Source of the DNA: an uncultured Bacilli bacterium
GTDB taxonomy: Bacteria > Bacillota_I > Bacilli_A > RF39 > UBA660
DNA length: 6,455 nt
Assembly (NCBI GenBank): GCA_947591175.1
Contig: CANQDB010000076.1
Coordinates: forward strand, 1 to 6,455
Direction: 5' to 3'
Position numbers and translations under genes: made by a program. Positions within the stretch are counted from its first letter, which is position 1. Every line of letters begins with the position of its first letter. Shown here one piece after another: positions 1 through 6,107 of this stretch. The notes beneath the pieces were generated by a model. That model did not search any database and was not told the DNA's origin. It worked only from the letters and a program-made list of their open reading frames with translations.

Positions 1-14
1 TTTTGTCAATTTGC

Positions 15-46
15 TTGACTGGGGGGGGGTATGTTTGGCTTATAAT
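15..46 (+). promoter_or_regulatory. Promoter of the surface-protein gene with a G-tract spacer
   Basis: A -35-like TTGACT lies at 15-20 and a perfect -10 TATAAT at 41-46. They are separated by 20 nt, longer than the usual 16-18 nt for a vegetative sigma factor. Nine of the spacer bases are a run of G at 21-29. Transcription would begin around 52-54, just upstream of the ribosome binding site, so the 5' leader would be very short. With this spacer the promoter is predicted to be weak; losing two to four G would bring the spacer to 16-18 nt. Confidence 0.65.
21..29 (+). repeat. G9 homopolymer tract between the -35 and -10 boxes
   Basis: Nine consecutive G occupy the promoter spacer of an otherwise AT-rich region, and no comparable G or C run occurs elsewhere in the window. 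Mononucleotide tracts of this length are prone to slipped-strand mispairing. The exact count here should be treated as uncertain, because homopolymers are also error-prone in sequencing. Confidence 0.85.
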
Positions 47-57
47 AGATATAGAAT

Positions 58-65
58 AGGAAGTG
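58..65 (+). promoter_or_regulatory. Ribosome binding site deciding the start at 73
   Basis: AGGAAGTG matches the Shine-Dalgarno sequence AGGAGGTG at seven of eight bases and ends seven nt before the ATG at 73. It supports that ATG over the TTG at 70, which directly precedes it, and over the ATG at 82, which is 16 nt away. Confidence 0.75.
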
Positions 66-72
66 TTTTTTG

Positions 73-2796
73 ATGGATAAAATGAATAAAAAGAAACTGC
101 TTTTTATGTCTATATCAATTCTAGGAATGTTACTAGTCCTAGTTGGGACAAGTTATGCTTTTTTTACGTATTCAAGAGAAGGCCAAAAGAGTAATCAACT
201 AGTAACAGGAACATTTTGGGTTGTCTTTCAAGAAGAGAGTGGTGCTATTTCTTTAAAGAATGCTTATCCTATGAAAGATGAAGAAGGTATTACTTTAGAT
301 TCTTTCAATTTTAGCGTTGAGAATAAGGGGGATATTACGGCTAAGTATCAAATAAGTATATTAGAAGATGAAAGTAATACTTTAAATAGAAGTAGTTTAA
401 GATATGAATTAAAGAAACAAGGTGAAGAAGGTGCAATCAGTAACTTAAATGACCTTGTTATAAAAGATAATGTAACTTTAGATGAAGGACAAAAAGATAC
501 ATATGAATTAAGAATATGGTTAGATGAGGCAACAGGAAACGAAGCAATGGGAAAGACTTGGAAAGGAAAAGTCCAAGTCATAGCCGAAGAATCTAAAGCG
601 TATGCCTTTGAAGACTATATAGCACCAACAATCAAACTAAATGGTGAAAGAGTAATGAATGTTACAAAGGGAGAAGAGTTTAATGATCCTGGAGTAGAGA
701 GTGTAAGTGATAATGTTGATAGTTTAACAAAGGAACAAGTAACAAAAAGATACGAATACTTTGATGGAATAAAGAATCAAGAAGCGACGGAAGTAGATAC
801 TACTAAAGAAGGAGTATATGTAATATATTATGAGTTATTAGATAGTAGAGGAAACAAAGGAGTAGCAGCAAGAACTGTAAATGTAGTTCAAGTAAATAGT
901 AAAGTTCCAGTTGTTACTTTGGAAGGTGACGAAGAAGTAAATCTATATGTTGGAGAAAGTTATACCGATGAAGGAGCCAGTGCAAGAGATGAATTAGGAG
1001 AGAGTTTACCAGTCTTAGTATTTGGAAGTTATAATACAAAGAGTTTTGGAGATTATATAATAAAATACTTTGCGATAGATAAAGATGGGAATATAGGAAG
1101 CAATACTAGAACAATCCATGTAAAAGTTTATGAAGATCCAGTTGGAGCCAATCGACCAGAATTAACAGATGGCTTAATCCCAGTATATTATGATGAAGAT
1201 AATCAAGTATGGAGAAAAGCAAACAAATATGGAAAATGGTTTAGTTATGGAGAACAATGGTGGGGAAATGCTGTAACCTTAGACCAAAGTATAGTAAGAG
1301 ATGTATCAGGTAAAAACAATAATGCCATATATGACCAAGGACCAATTTCAGATGGAAACACTATTACGACTGATGGAATTAATGATTTTATTGATTTAGG
1401 ACTTGAAAATGTAGACTTTGGACAAACGTTTTCAACAATTGTAAGATTCAAAGTAGAAAGTTTCCCAACTTCAGGCGGAGGTTATATTATAGGGAATGCT
1501 GAGGCCGCTGGTATATACATAGTGGTCTTGCCATCTAAGAACATTTTTTATGGTATATATAATGGAACAGATTATGTACAAAAAGCAAGTACGAGTACTA
1601 TTGAGGCTAATAAGTGGTACGAAATGACTATGGTCTTTGATGGAAGCAGTATAAAAGTATATTTAGATGGAGTTTTATTTGATTCAACTACTTATGAAAA
1701 ATCAATCACTATGAAAGTATCTCCAGTGTCATTTTATTTAGGAGCTAATCCAGGACCTGCTAATGGTCCGTCTGACCAATTTTCAAATATTACATATTCA
1801 AAAGCTCAGATTTATAAACAAGTACTAACGGCTCAAGAAGTAAAAGATTTATATGCTGGAAAGGAATTAAGTGACAAGAGTAATTTGTTGGCGGAATTAA
1901 ATCTAAAAGATCCTAAGTTAATCCATAAAGTAAGAAGTGGAAATACAATTACTACCAATGGCATGGGTGACTATATTGATTTAGGACTTGAAAATGTTGA
2001 TTTTGGTAATACTTTTTCGACAGTAATAAGATTTAAGGTGGAAAATTTTCCAAATTCAGGTGTAGGTTATATTATAGGGAATGCTGAGGGTGCTGGAATG
2101 TCTATATTTTTTCTTTCATCTAAGAAGATACAATTTGCTGTTCACGATGGAACGAATTATAATACCAAAGCATTTAATAAAATATTCGATACAAACAAAT
2201 GGTATGAAATAGCAATGGTTTTTGATGGAAGTAGTATAAAACTATATTTAGATGGTGTTTTATTTGATTCCCAAACTCTTGCAAATCCCTCTAATATGAA
2301 AGTATCTACTATGCCATTCAATTTAGGTGCTAATCCAAATTCAAATGGCCATGATAGCTATGCTAACATTACCTATTCAAAAGCCCAAATATATAAACAG
2401 GTCTTGACTGAACAAGAAATAAAAGATATTTATAATGGCAAAGAACTAAGTGACAAAAATAATCTTCTTGTAGACTTAGACTTTAGTGTAGGAGATTCTA
2501 TAAAAAATAATACACCACTTCCAATGGATGCTATTAATACCATATGGGCTTGGATACCAAGATATGAATACGATTATGTAAATATTGCAAATTATGCCGG
2601 AGGAACAAAAGAACAACCTGGAGCAATTGGAATACAATTCCTAAACAAGATAAGTTCTAGTACTGGTGGAAACTACATGTTACATCCAGCCTTTACCTTT
2701 GGAGACAAAGAATTAAAGGGATTATGGTTTGCCAAATTTGCCGCTTCGTCTGATAAAAGTTGTAGTCCTGCAAATAATAGTGTTCTGAATACTTAA
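73..2796 (+). CDS. Secreted multidomain surface protein, 5' part of a frameshifted gene
   Basis: The 907-aa product starts at the ATG supported by AGGAAGTG. Residues 4-8 are basic, residues about 9-26 are hydrophobic, and a TSYAFF motif follows, resembling SipW-type signal peptides of TasA/camelysin proteins. Residues about 30-180 are a beta-rich region with a camelysin-like look (LVTGTF, FSVENKGDITAKYQISIL). Two Ig-like repeats of the DUF5011 type follow at about 184-274 and 277-356, each with the pattern 'GEEFNDPG/GESYTDEG ... GNxG'. Residues about 360-410 hold an IPVYY...WGNAVT segment. Two LamG/concanavalin-like domains lie at about 428-611 and 623-804. From about 825 an IWAWIPRYEYDY motif opens a domain that is cut off at the stop. 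There is no LPXTG sorting motif, so attachment would be by an uncleaved N-terminus or by assembly. An adhesive or glycan-binding role is inferred. As it stands, the product lacks its C-terminal domain. Confidence 0.85.
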   Translation: MDKMNKKKLLFMSISILGMLLVLVGTSYAFFTYSREGQKSNQLVTGTFWVVFQEESGAISLKNAYPMKDEEGITLDSFNFSVENKGDITAKYQISILEDESNTLNRSSLRYELKKQGEEGAISNLNDLVIKDNVTLDEGQKDTYELRIWLDEATGNEAMGKTWKGKVQVIAEESKAYAFEDYIAPTIKLNGERVMNVTKGEEFNDPGVESVSDNVDSLTKEQVTKRYEYFDGIKNQEATEVDTTKEGVYVIYYELLDSRGNKGVAARTVNVVQVNSKVPVVTLEGDEEVNLYVGESYTDEGASARDELGESLPVLVFGSYNTKSFGDYIIKYFAIDKDGNIGSNTRTIHVKVYEDPVGANRPELTDGLIPVYYDEDNQVWRKANKYGKWFSYGEQWWGNAVTLDQSIVRDVSGKNNNAIYDQGPISDGNTITTDGINDFIDLGLENVDFGQTFSTIVRFKVESFPTSGGGYIIGNAEAAGIYIVVLPSKNIFYGIYNGTDYVQKASTSTIEANKWYEMTMVFDGSSIKVYLDGVLFDSTTYEKSITMKVSPVSFYLGANPGPANGPSDQFSNITYSKAQIYKQVLTAQEVKDLYAGKELSDKSNLLAELNLKDPKLIHKVRSGNTITTNGMGDYIDLGLENVDFGNTFSTVIRFKVENFPNSGVGYIIGNAEGAGMSIFFLSSKKIQFAVHDGTNYNTKAFNKIFDTNKWYEIAMVFDGSSIKLYLDGVLFDSQTLANPSNMKVSTMPFNLGANPNSNGHDSYANITYSKAQIYKQVLTEQEIKDIYNGKELSDKNNLLVDLDFSVGDSIKNNTPLPMDAINTIWAWIPRYEYDYVNIANYAGGTKEQPGAIGIQFLNKISSSTGGNYMLHPAFTFGDKELKGLWFAKFAASSDKSCSPANNSVLNT
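622..1140 (+). repeat. Two Ig-like (DUF5011-type) repeats
   Basis: Two related segments lie within the surface protein: residues about 184-274 (starting APTIKLNG) and 277-356 (starting KVPVVTLEG). Each has a hydrophobic 'P.I/V.L.G' start, a 'GE.F/Y.D.G' turn and a terminal 'D..GN.G...R' strand, which is the pattern of bacterial Ig-like surface repeats. Their likely job is to act as a stalk that projects the LamG and C-terminal domains from the cell; this is inferred from the family. Confidence 0.7.
1354..1905 (+). repeat. LamG/concanavalin-like repeat A
   Basis: This 184-aa unit begins GNTITTDG and ends at SDKSNLLAELNL. It is preceded by RDVSGKNNNA, the usual opening of LamG_3 domains. It contains the WYEMTMVFDG and IKVYLDGVLFD strands typical of the fold, followed by ITYSKAQIYKQVLT. 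It is clearly homologous to repeat B, which starts 585 nt downstream. LamG domains commonly bind glycans or proteins; the ligand here is unknown. Confidence 0.8.
1939..2484 (+). repeat. LamG/concanavalin-like repeat B
   Basis: This 182-aa unit begins GNTITTNG and ends at SDKNNLLVDLDF. It shares most positions with repeat A, including IDLGLENVDFG, WYE-AMVFDGSSIK-YLDGVLFD and NITYSKAQIYKQVLT. The middle (around NTKAFNKIFDT) and the surface loops differ most. It lacks the DVSGKNNNA opening of repeat A. A 26-nt exact match (1479-1504 and 2064-2089) links the two copies, so this is an internal duplication. Confidence 0.8.
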
Positions 2797-2870
2797 ATTT
2801 AGAAGTAAAACCTAACAAAGTTGGTTGGAATGGGATTAGAATATCTACAGCTTTTGAGGTAACCCGAAAG

Positions 2871-3596
2871 ATGCAAACTACTAATTATAGATATTATGGC
2901 TTTTCTAACAACAATTATTATGATATTCATTTAACAAAAAATAGCGAATGGGGAGCCGCTGCATATTTATCGCAAAGCAAATATGGAAAACAAGGAAACG
3001 ATGATTATCAAGGCGCGAACAAAGAAATATATATGAATAACTCGGAAAATTTCACGACAGGAATGAGTAATGCTTCTCCATACTCAAGTACAATGACCGA
3101 ACAATTTACATATGATATTCCAGATAAAGGTTACGGAGCATCTACAACCGGAAATATCTATGGTATCTACGATATGGCTGGAGGAGCATATGAATATGTA
3201 ATGGGAGTTCAAGTTGATTCAGATGGAAATCCACGGAGTGGGAGTAGTTTATCACAAAATTCTGGCTTTACGGGGCTTTTAAATGATGACACAATGTATA
3301 ACGGACGAGAAATCCCAGCAAAAAAATATTATGATTCATATAATTCAAAAGATTTATCGAGTACTGCTTGTTCTCTTCATGAAACTGAATGTAATGGTGG
3401 AATTTGCTATGGACATGCTCTATCAGAAACAGCAAATTGGTATAACGACTATTGTGATACTCCTGACAAACTAGCGCCATGGTTTGTAAGAGGTGGACTA
3501 CATAGTAATAATAATAGACAACAGATATATTTTGTTGGTAGATGGAATGGTTCAGCAGGAATTAATTATTGGTTCCGACCTGTAATAGCAATCTAG
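2871..3596 (+). CDS. FGE-sulfatase/C-type-lectin-like domain, 3' part of the frameshifted surface gene
   Basis: The 241-aa frame opens right after the TAG at 2778-2780; 2871 is its first ATG. A GAGG at 2856-2859, 11 nt upstream, could allow weak internal initiation, but no secretion signal would be present, so independent function is unlikely. The stretch before the ATG (EVKPNKVGWNGIRISTAFEV) is itself coding-like and continues the upstream protein. NSEWG at residues 24-28, GNIYGIYDMAGGAYEYVMG at 94-112, WFVRGG at 204-209 and FRPV at 235-238 match the layout of formylglycine-generating-enzyme/C-type-lectin folds. The catalytic cysteines of true FGE, which follow the RGG motif, are absent, so this is a binding domain rather than an enzyme. 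Four cysteines (167, 174, 179, 195) lie in an insert and could form disulfides outside the cell. It ends just before the terminator at 3599-3636. Confidence 0.75.
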   Translation: MQTTNYRYYGFSNNNYYDIHLTKNSEWGAAAYLSQSKYGKQGNDDYQGANKEIYMNNSENFTTGMSNASPYSSTMTEQFTYDIPDKGYGASTTGNIYGIYDMAGGAYEYVMGVQVDSDGNPRSGSSLSQNSGFTGLLNDDTMYNGREIPAKKYYDSYNSKDLSSTACSLHETECNGGICYGHALSETANWYNDYCDTPDKLAPWFVRGGLHSNNNRQQIYFVGRWNGSAGINYWFRPVIAI

Positions 3597-3598
3597 AT

Positions 3599-3636
3599 AA
3601 AAAAACGGAGAAACTCATTTTAAGAGGCTCCGTTTT
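3599..3636. terminator. Bidirectional Rho-independent terminator between the surface gene and clpP
   Basis: A 9-bp perfect stem pairs 3602-3610 (AAAACGGAG) with 3628-3636 (CTCCGTTTT) across a 17-nt loop. On the minus strand the stem is followed by a run of seven T (complement of 3599-3605), a strong terminator for clpP, whose stop codon lies only two bases beyond the stem. On the plus strand the T run is just four, so it should work less well for the surface gene. Confidence 0.85.
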
Positions 3637-3638
3637 AA

Positions 3639-4217
3639 TTATCTTTTAGCGATAATTTCATCTATTAGACCATATTCCTTTGCTTCATTGGCATCCAAGA
3701 AATAATCTCGCTCTGTATCTCTTTCGATTTGGTCTAGATCCTTACCTGTATTTTTAGCAAGCATTTCGTTTAACTTCTTCTTCATCTTTAAAATATGTTC
3801 GGCAGCAATCTTTATTTCCGTTGCTTGACCTTGAGCCCCTCCTAGAGGTTGATGAATCATAACTTCCGCATTCGGCAAACAGAACCTTTTACCCTTGCTC
3901 CCACACGACAAGAGAAATGCCGCCATACTTGCAGCCATACCGACACAAATAGTCGATACGTCACTTTTAATAAAATTCATCGTATCTAAAATGGCCATTC
4001 CCGCTGTAATAACTCCTCCTGGAGAATTAATATAAAGCGAGATATCGTCGTGATTTAACGAATCCAAATAAAGTAATTGAGCCACTATTAAATTTGCCGA
4101 CTCATCGTTTATTTCCCCACTCAATAAAACAATTCTATTTTTTAATAACCGCGAAAAAATATCATAACTACGTTCCCCATTACTTTCTTTTTCGACAACC
4201 ATTGGTACTAAATTCAT
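3639..4217 (-). CDS. clpP: ATP-dependent Clp protease proteolytic subunit ClpP
   Basis: This is a 192-aa serine peptidase of family S14, the normal length for ClpP. It forms tetradecameric barrels and degrades unfolded or tagged proteins delivered by ClpX or ClpC-type ATPases in the cytoplasm. The N-terminus MNLVPMVVEKE...RSYDIFSRLL is typical. The catalytic serine lies in GMAASMAAFLL, the histidine in MIHQPLGG, and the aspartate in ERDYFLDANEA, so the triad is complete. INSPGG, which shapes the oxyanion hole, is also present. The ATG at 4217 is preceded by AGGTGA with five nt spacing. An in-frame GTG at 4226-4224 lies inside that Shine-Dalgarno sequence and is therefore not the start. It is a single-gene unit, divergent from the kinase and convergent with the surface gene. 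I see no CtsR or CIRCE operator upstream. Confidence 0.97.
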   Translation of the reverse strand: MNLVPMVVEKESNGERSYDIFSRLLKNRIVLLSGEINDESANLIVAQLLYLDSLNHDDISLYINSPGGVITAGMAILDTMNFIKSDVSTICVGMAASMAAFLLSCGSKGKRFCLPNAEVMIHQPLGGAQGQATEIKIAAEHILKMKKKLNEMLAKNTGKDLDQIERDTERDYFLDANEAKEYGLIDEIIAKR

Positions 4218-4222
4218 GTTCT

Positions 4223-4228
4223 TCACCT
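4223..4228 (-). promoter_or_regulatory. Ribosome binding site of clpP
   Basis: AGGTGA on the minus strand ends five nt before the ATG at 4217. It overlaps the upstream GTG at 4226, so it excludes that codon as the start and shortens the protein by three residues relative to the longest open frame. Confidence 0.85.
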
Positions 4229-4256
4229 AATACTATCGTAGAACTTTCCTTTAAAA

Positions 4257-4262
4257 ATTATA
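4257..4262 (-). promoter_or_regulatory. Probable -10 box of the clpP promoter
   Basis: A perfect TATAAT on the minus strand lies about 40 nt upstream of the clpP ATG, giving a predicted leader of roughly 30 nt. The -35 is poor: TCGAGT at 4286-4281 with an 18-nt spacer matches the consensus at only three of six bases. The spacer is T-rich. Confidence 0.5.
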
Positions 4263-4324
4263 CAAAAAACAAAAGCCAAAACTCGACATCTCGTCTAACT
4301 CCTCTTTTTTTTCCTAATTTTTTG

Positions 4325-4333
4325 TGCTACAAT
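4325..4333 (+). promoter_or_regulatory. Extended -10 promoter of the nucleoside kinase gene
   Basis: TGCTACAAT fits the extended -10 pattern TGnTAtAAT with one mismatch. No good -35 box lies 16-18 nt upstream, only a T run around 4305-4312, which is tolerable for extended -10 promoters. Transcription would start near 4340, about 25 nt before the start codon. It is divergent from the clpP promoter. Confidence 0.55.
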
Positions 4334-4353
4334 AGGCATAGAATAAAATAAGT

Positions 4354-4359
4354 GGGTGA
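4354..4359 (+). promoter_or_regulatory. Ribosome binding site deciding the kinase start
   Basis: GGGTGA, within AGTGGGTGA (seven of nine matches to AGGAGGTGA), ends five nt before the GTG at 4365, the same spacing as clpP. The in-frame GTG at 4356 lies inside this site and has no Shine-Dalgarno sequence of its own, so 4365 is preferred. Confidence 0.7.
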
Positions 4360-4364
4360 CAGAT

Positions 4365-6020
4365 GTGATTGAAAACATAACTGTTAAAATCAATAATGAA
4401 GAAATAGAGGTAAGTAAAGGTACTTCCCTTTTAGAGTTAAGCAAACCTTATGCCAAAGATTTTACCTATCCGATATTAATTGCCAAAGTCGATGGAGTTT
4501 ATAAAGAACTAAGTGAAACTGTTCAAAAAAATAGTGTCATTTCTTTTTATGACTTAAAAACTCGTTCATCTAATCGCATTTATTTGAATGGTCTTATCTT
4601 TTTAACTATTTGTGCTGGTAAAGAGACCTTTGGCAAAAGTTCCACCTTCCGTGTTCTTCATTCGATTGATAAAGGACTATATCTAGAATCAAGTGAAGAA
4701 CTAACCGAAGAAAAAGTTAATTTGCTCTATCAAAAAATGCAAGAAATGGTTAGCCGTGAAATGCCTATTAATAAATTGAACGTTACAAGGGTGGATGCTA
4801 TTAACTACTTCGAAAGTATCGGTGATAAAGCCAAAGCCGAGATTATGAAGTATAATACTAACACCTATGTAACTTTATATAAATTAGGAAATCTCTACAG
4901 TTACTTTTATGGCTTGATGCCTGTAAATACTAAGCAATTATCTTCATTTGAGTTAACTTTTTTAAACGACCATGGATTTGTTTTACGTTATCCAACTCTT
5001 TACTATGAAAATGGTATTAAACCTTACGAACATAGAGAAAAAGTATTCCAAGTCTTTAAAGAGTACCGTGAATGGGAAAAAGTAATGCACCTTGAAAATG
5101 TTGGTGAACTTAACAAAAGAGTTTCTCAAGGCCAAATTAGTGATATTATTCGTATCGATGAGACTTTGCAAAATCAGAAACTATTGACGATTGCTCGCAA
5201 TATTGAACAAAGACGAAATGAGATAAAAGTTATTTTAATCGCTGGACCGACATCCTCCGGTAAAACGACGACGACTAGAAAACTATCAATGTACTTACGT
5301 AGTTTTGGAATGAACCCTATTCCTATTTCGATGGATGATTACTTCAAAGAACGGACGGAAACTCCAATTGGAGCGGATGGTGAACCTGATTTCGAATGTT
5401 TAGAAGCCGTAGATTTAGATCTATTGAACCAACAAATTGCTGCTCTTTTACGTGGTGAAGAAGTAAAAGTTCCAACTTTCAACTTCTTACTAGGTATGAA
5501 AGAATATAAAAACACACTTAAACTTGGGGCTAACGAATTACTTTTAATCGAAGGTATCCATGGCTTAAACCCTAACATTTTAAAAGATATTCCGAAAAAT
5601 CAAAAATGTAAGATTTACCTTTCTCCTTTGACGGCTTTAAGTATAGATAATCAAAATAGAATTGCTACAACCGATAATCGCCTTTTAAGAAGAATTGTAA
5701 GAGATAATAAAACTCGTGGTTACAAAGTTGAAGAAACCCTTAAAGTATGGAAAAAAGTAAGAAGTGGTGAAGAGAAGTATATTTTTCCTTACCAAGATGA
5801 TGCAGACTACACTTTCAATACAGCTCTAATCTATGAACTAGGAGTTCTAAAAACTTATGTCGAACCATTACTTTATTCTGTACCGACAACTTCACCATAT
5901 TACGAAGAAGCCAAGCGCTTGATAAACTTCTTGCGGGTATTCTTACCAATTCCATCCGAAGATATTCCTGATGACTCTATTTTGCGAGAGTTTATCGGCC
6001 ATAGTTGCTTTCATGAATAG
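4365..6020 (+). CDS. TGS-domain nucleoside kinase (uridine kinase/phosphoribulokinase family)
   Basis: The 551-aa cytoplasmic protein starts at a GTG chosen by its Shine-Dalgarno sequence. Residues about 1-60 form a TGS-like ubiquitin fold (ITVKINNEEIEVSKGTSLLEL). Residues about 60-220 resemble the editing/SAD-like region of threonyl-tRNA synthetase (RVDAINYFESIGDKAKAEIM near 141-160). A P-loop kinase of the uridine-kinase/PRK type fills the C-terminal half: Walker A GPTSSGKTTTT from residue 294, MDDYF at 323-327 for the nucleoside/phosphate site, EGIHGLNP from 396, and an arginine-rich lid RLLRRIVRD from 439. This TGS + SAD-like + kinase architecture is a known Firmicutes/Thermotoga type, usually annotated as nucleoside or uridine kinase. 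Phosphorylation of uridine or cytidine in pyrimidine salvage is the likely reaction; the substrate cannot be told from sequence. No key motif is missing. It is a single-gene unit closed by a terminator. Confidence 0.9.
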   Translation: MIENITVKINNEEIEVSKGTSLLELSKPYAKDFTYPILIAKVDGVYKELSETVQKNSVISFYDLKTRSSNRIYLNGLIFLTICAGKETFGKSSTFRVLHSIDKGLYLESSEELTEEKVNLLYQKMQEMVSREMPINKLNVTRVDAINYFESIGDKAKAEIMKYNTNTYVTLYKLGNLYSYFYGLMPVNTKQLSSFELTFLNDHGFVLRYPTLYYENGIKPYEHREKVFQVFKEYREWEKVMHLENVGELNKRVSQGQISDIIRIDETLQNQKLLTIARNIEQRRNEIKVILIAGPTSSGKTTTTRKLSMYLRSFGMNPIPISMDDYFKERTETPIGADGEPDFECLEAVDLDLLNQQIAALLRGEEVKVPTFNFLLGMKEYKNTLKLGANELLLIEGIHGLNPNILKDIPKNQKCKIYLSPLTALSIDNQNRIATTDNRLLRRIVRDNKTRGYKVEETLKVWKKVRSGEEKYIFPYQDDADYTFNTALIYELGVLKTYVEPLLYSVPTTSPYYEEAKRLINFLRVFLPIPSEDIPDDSILREFIGHSCFHE

Positions 6021-6027
6021 TTATTAG

Positions 6028-6049
6028 TCACTGAAAAGTGATTTTTTTT
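6028..6049 (+). terminator. Rho-independent terminator after the nucleoside kinase gene
   Basis: A short stem TCACT-GAAA-AGTGA (6028-6032 with 6037-6041, GAAA loop) is followed by eight T (6042-6049), starting 7 nt after the kinase stop. G-U and A-T pairs could add two base pairs at the base. The stem is short, but the tetraloop and U run make a plausible terminator. Confidence 0.75.
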
Positions 6050-6078
6050 GATGAAAAAATTTAAAAATTTTAAGACAA

Positions 6079-6107
6079 TCAACAACTTTTTGCGAATGAT
6101 ATATATA
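6079..6107 (+). promoter_or_regulatory. Possible weak promoter of the PD-(D/E)XK gene
   Basis: A -35-like TCAACA at 6079-6084 and a TATATA at 6102-6107 are 17 nt apart. An A/T-rich stretch upstream (6053-6072) could act as an UP element. Both boxes match the consensus at only four of six bases and the region is AT-rich, so this is tentative. Confidence 0.3.

Larger units (their letters stand above)
73..3596 (+). pseudogene. Frameshifted large surface protein (DUF5011-like x2, LamG x2, FGE/lectin-like C-terminus)
   Basis: This entry spans the whole ancestral gene, listed below as two open pieces. The first piece stops at 2794-2796 in the middle of a domain. The coding sense continues in the -1 frame: from 2793 it reads TTA AAT TTA GAA and runs without a stop through the ATG at 2871 to 3596. 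One missing T in the TT at 2793-2794 would explain the break, and restoring it gives a continuous protein of about 1174 aa. Domain order: signal/anchor, camelysin-like region, two Ig-like repeats, two LamG domains, then an FGE-sulfatase/C-type-lectin-like domain. The break may be a real mutation, a variant in part of the population, or a consensus error; the sequence alone cannot decide. The flanking coding sequence is undecayed, so the event is recent or artefactual. Confidence 0.8.

Noticed and set aside
348..1451. Minus-strand open frames (348-581 and 1245-1451) inside the surface gene
   Set aside because: They are antisense shadows with low-complexity Ser/Phe/Leu-rich translations and no ribosome binding sites.
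2785..2800. Programmed -1 ribosomal frameshift as the explanation for the split surface gene
   Set aside because: The zero-frame codons before the stop are AAT ACT TAA and do not form an X XXY YYZ slippery heptamer. I see no stable hairpin or pseudoknot placed just downstream. A simple one-base deletion or sequencing error is more economical.
3268..3480. Open frames on both strands (3268-3480 minus, 3283-3474 plus) within the surface gene's 3' part
   Set aside because: Both are out-of-frame shadows of a clearly coding, domain-bearing frame and lack start signals.
4229..4340. CtsR or CIRCE heat-shock operator upstream of clpP
   Set aside because: Neither the GGTCAAA direct repeat of CtsR nor the TTAGCACTC/GAGTGCTAA repeat of HrcA is present on either strand.
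4094..4351. Plus-strand 85-codon open frame overlapping clpP
   Set aside because: It lies mostly antisense to clpP, has no recognisable protein features or ribosome binding site, and covers the divergent promoter region.
4983..5578. Minus-strand open frames (4983-5171 and 5339-5578) inside the nucleoside kinase gene
   Set aside because: They are antisense to conserved kinase motifs and have no supporting signals.
4365..6020. Threonyl-tRNA synthetase, suggested by the TGS and SAD-like N-terminal half
   Set aside because: The C-terminal half has a P-loop and uridine-kinase motifs instead of class II synthetase motifs, and the protein is too short for ThrRS.
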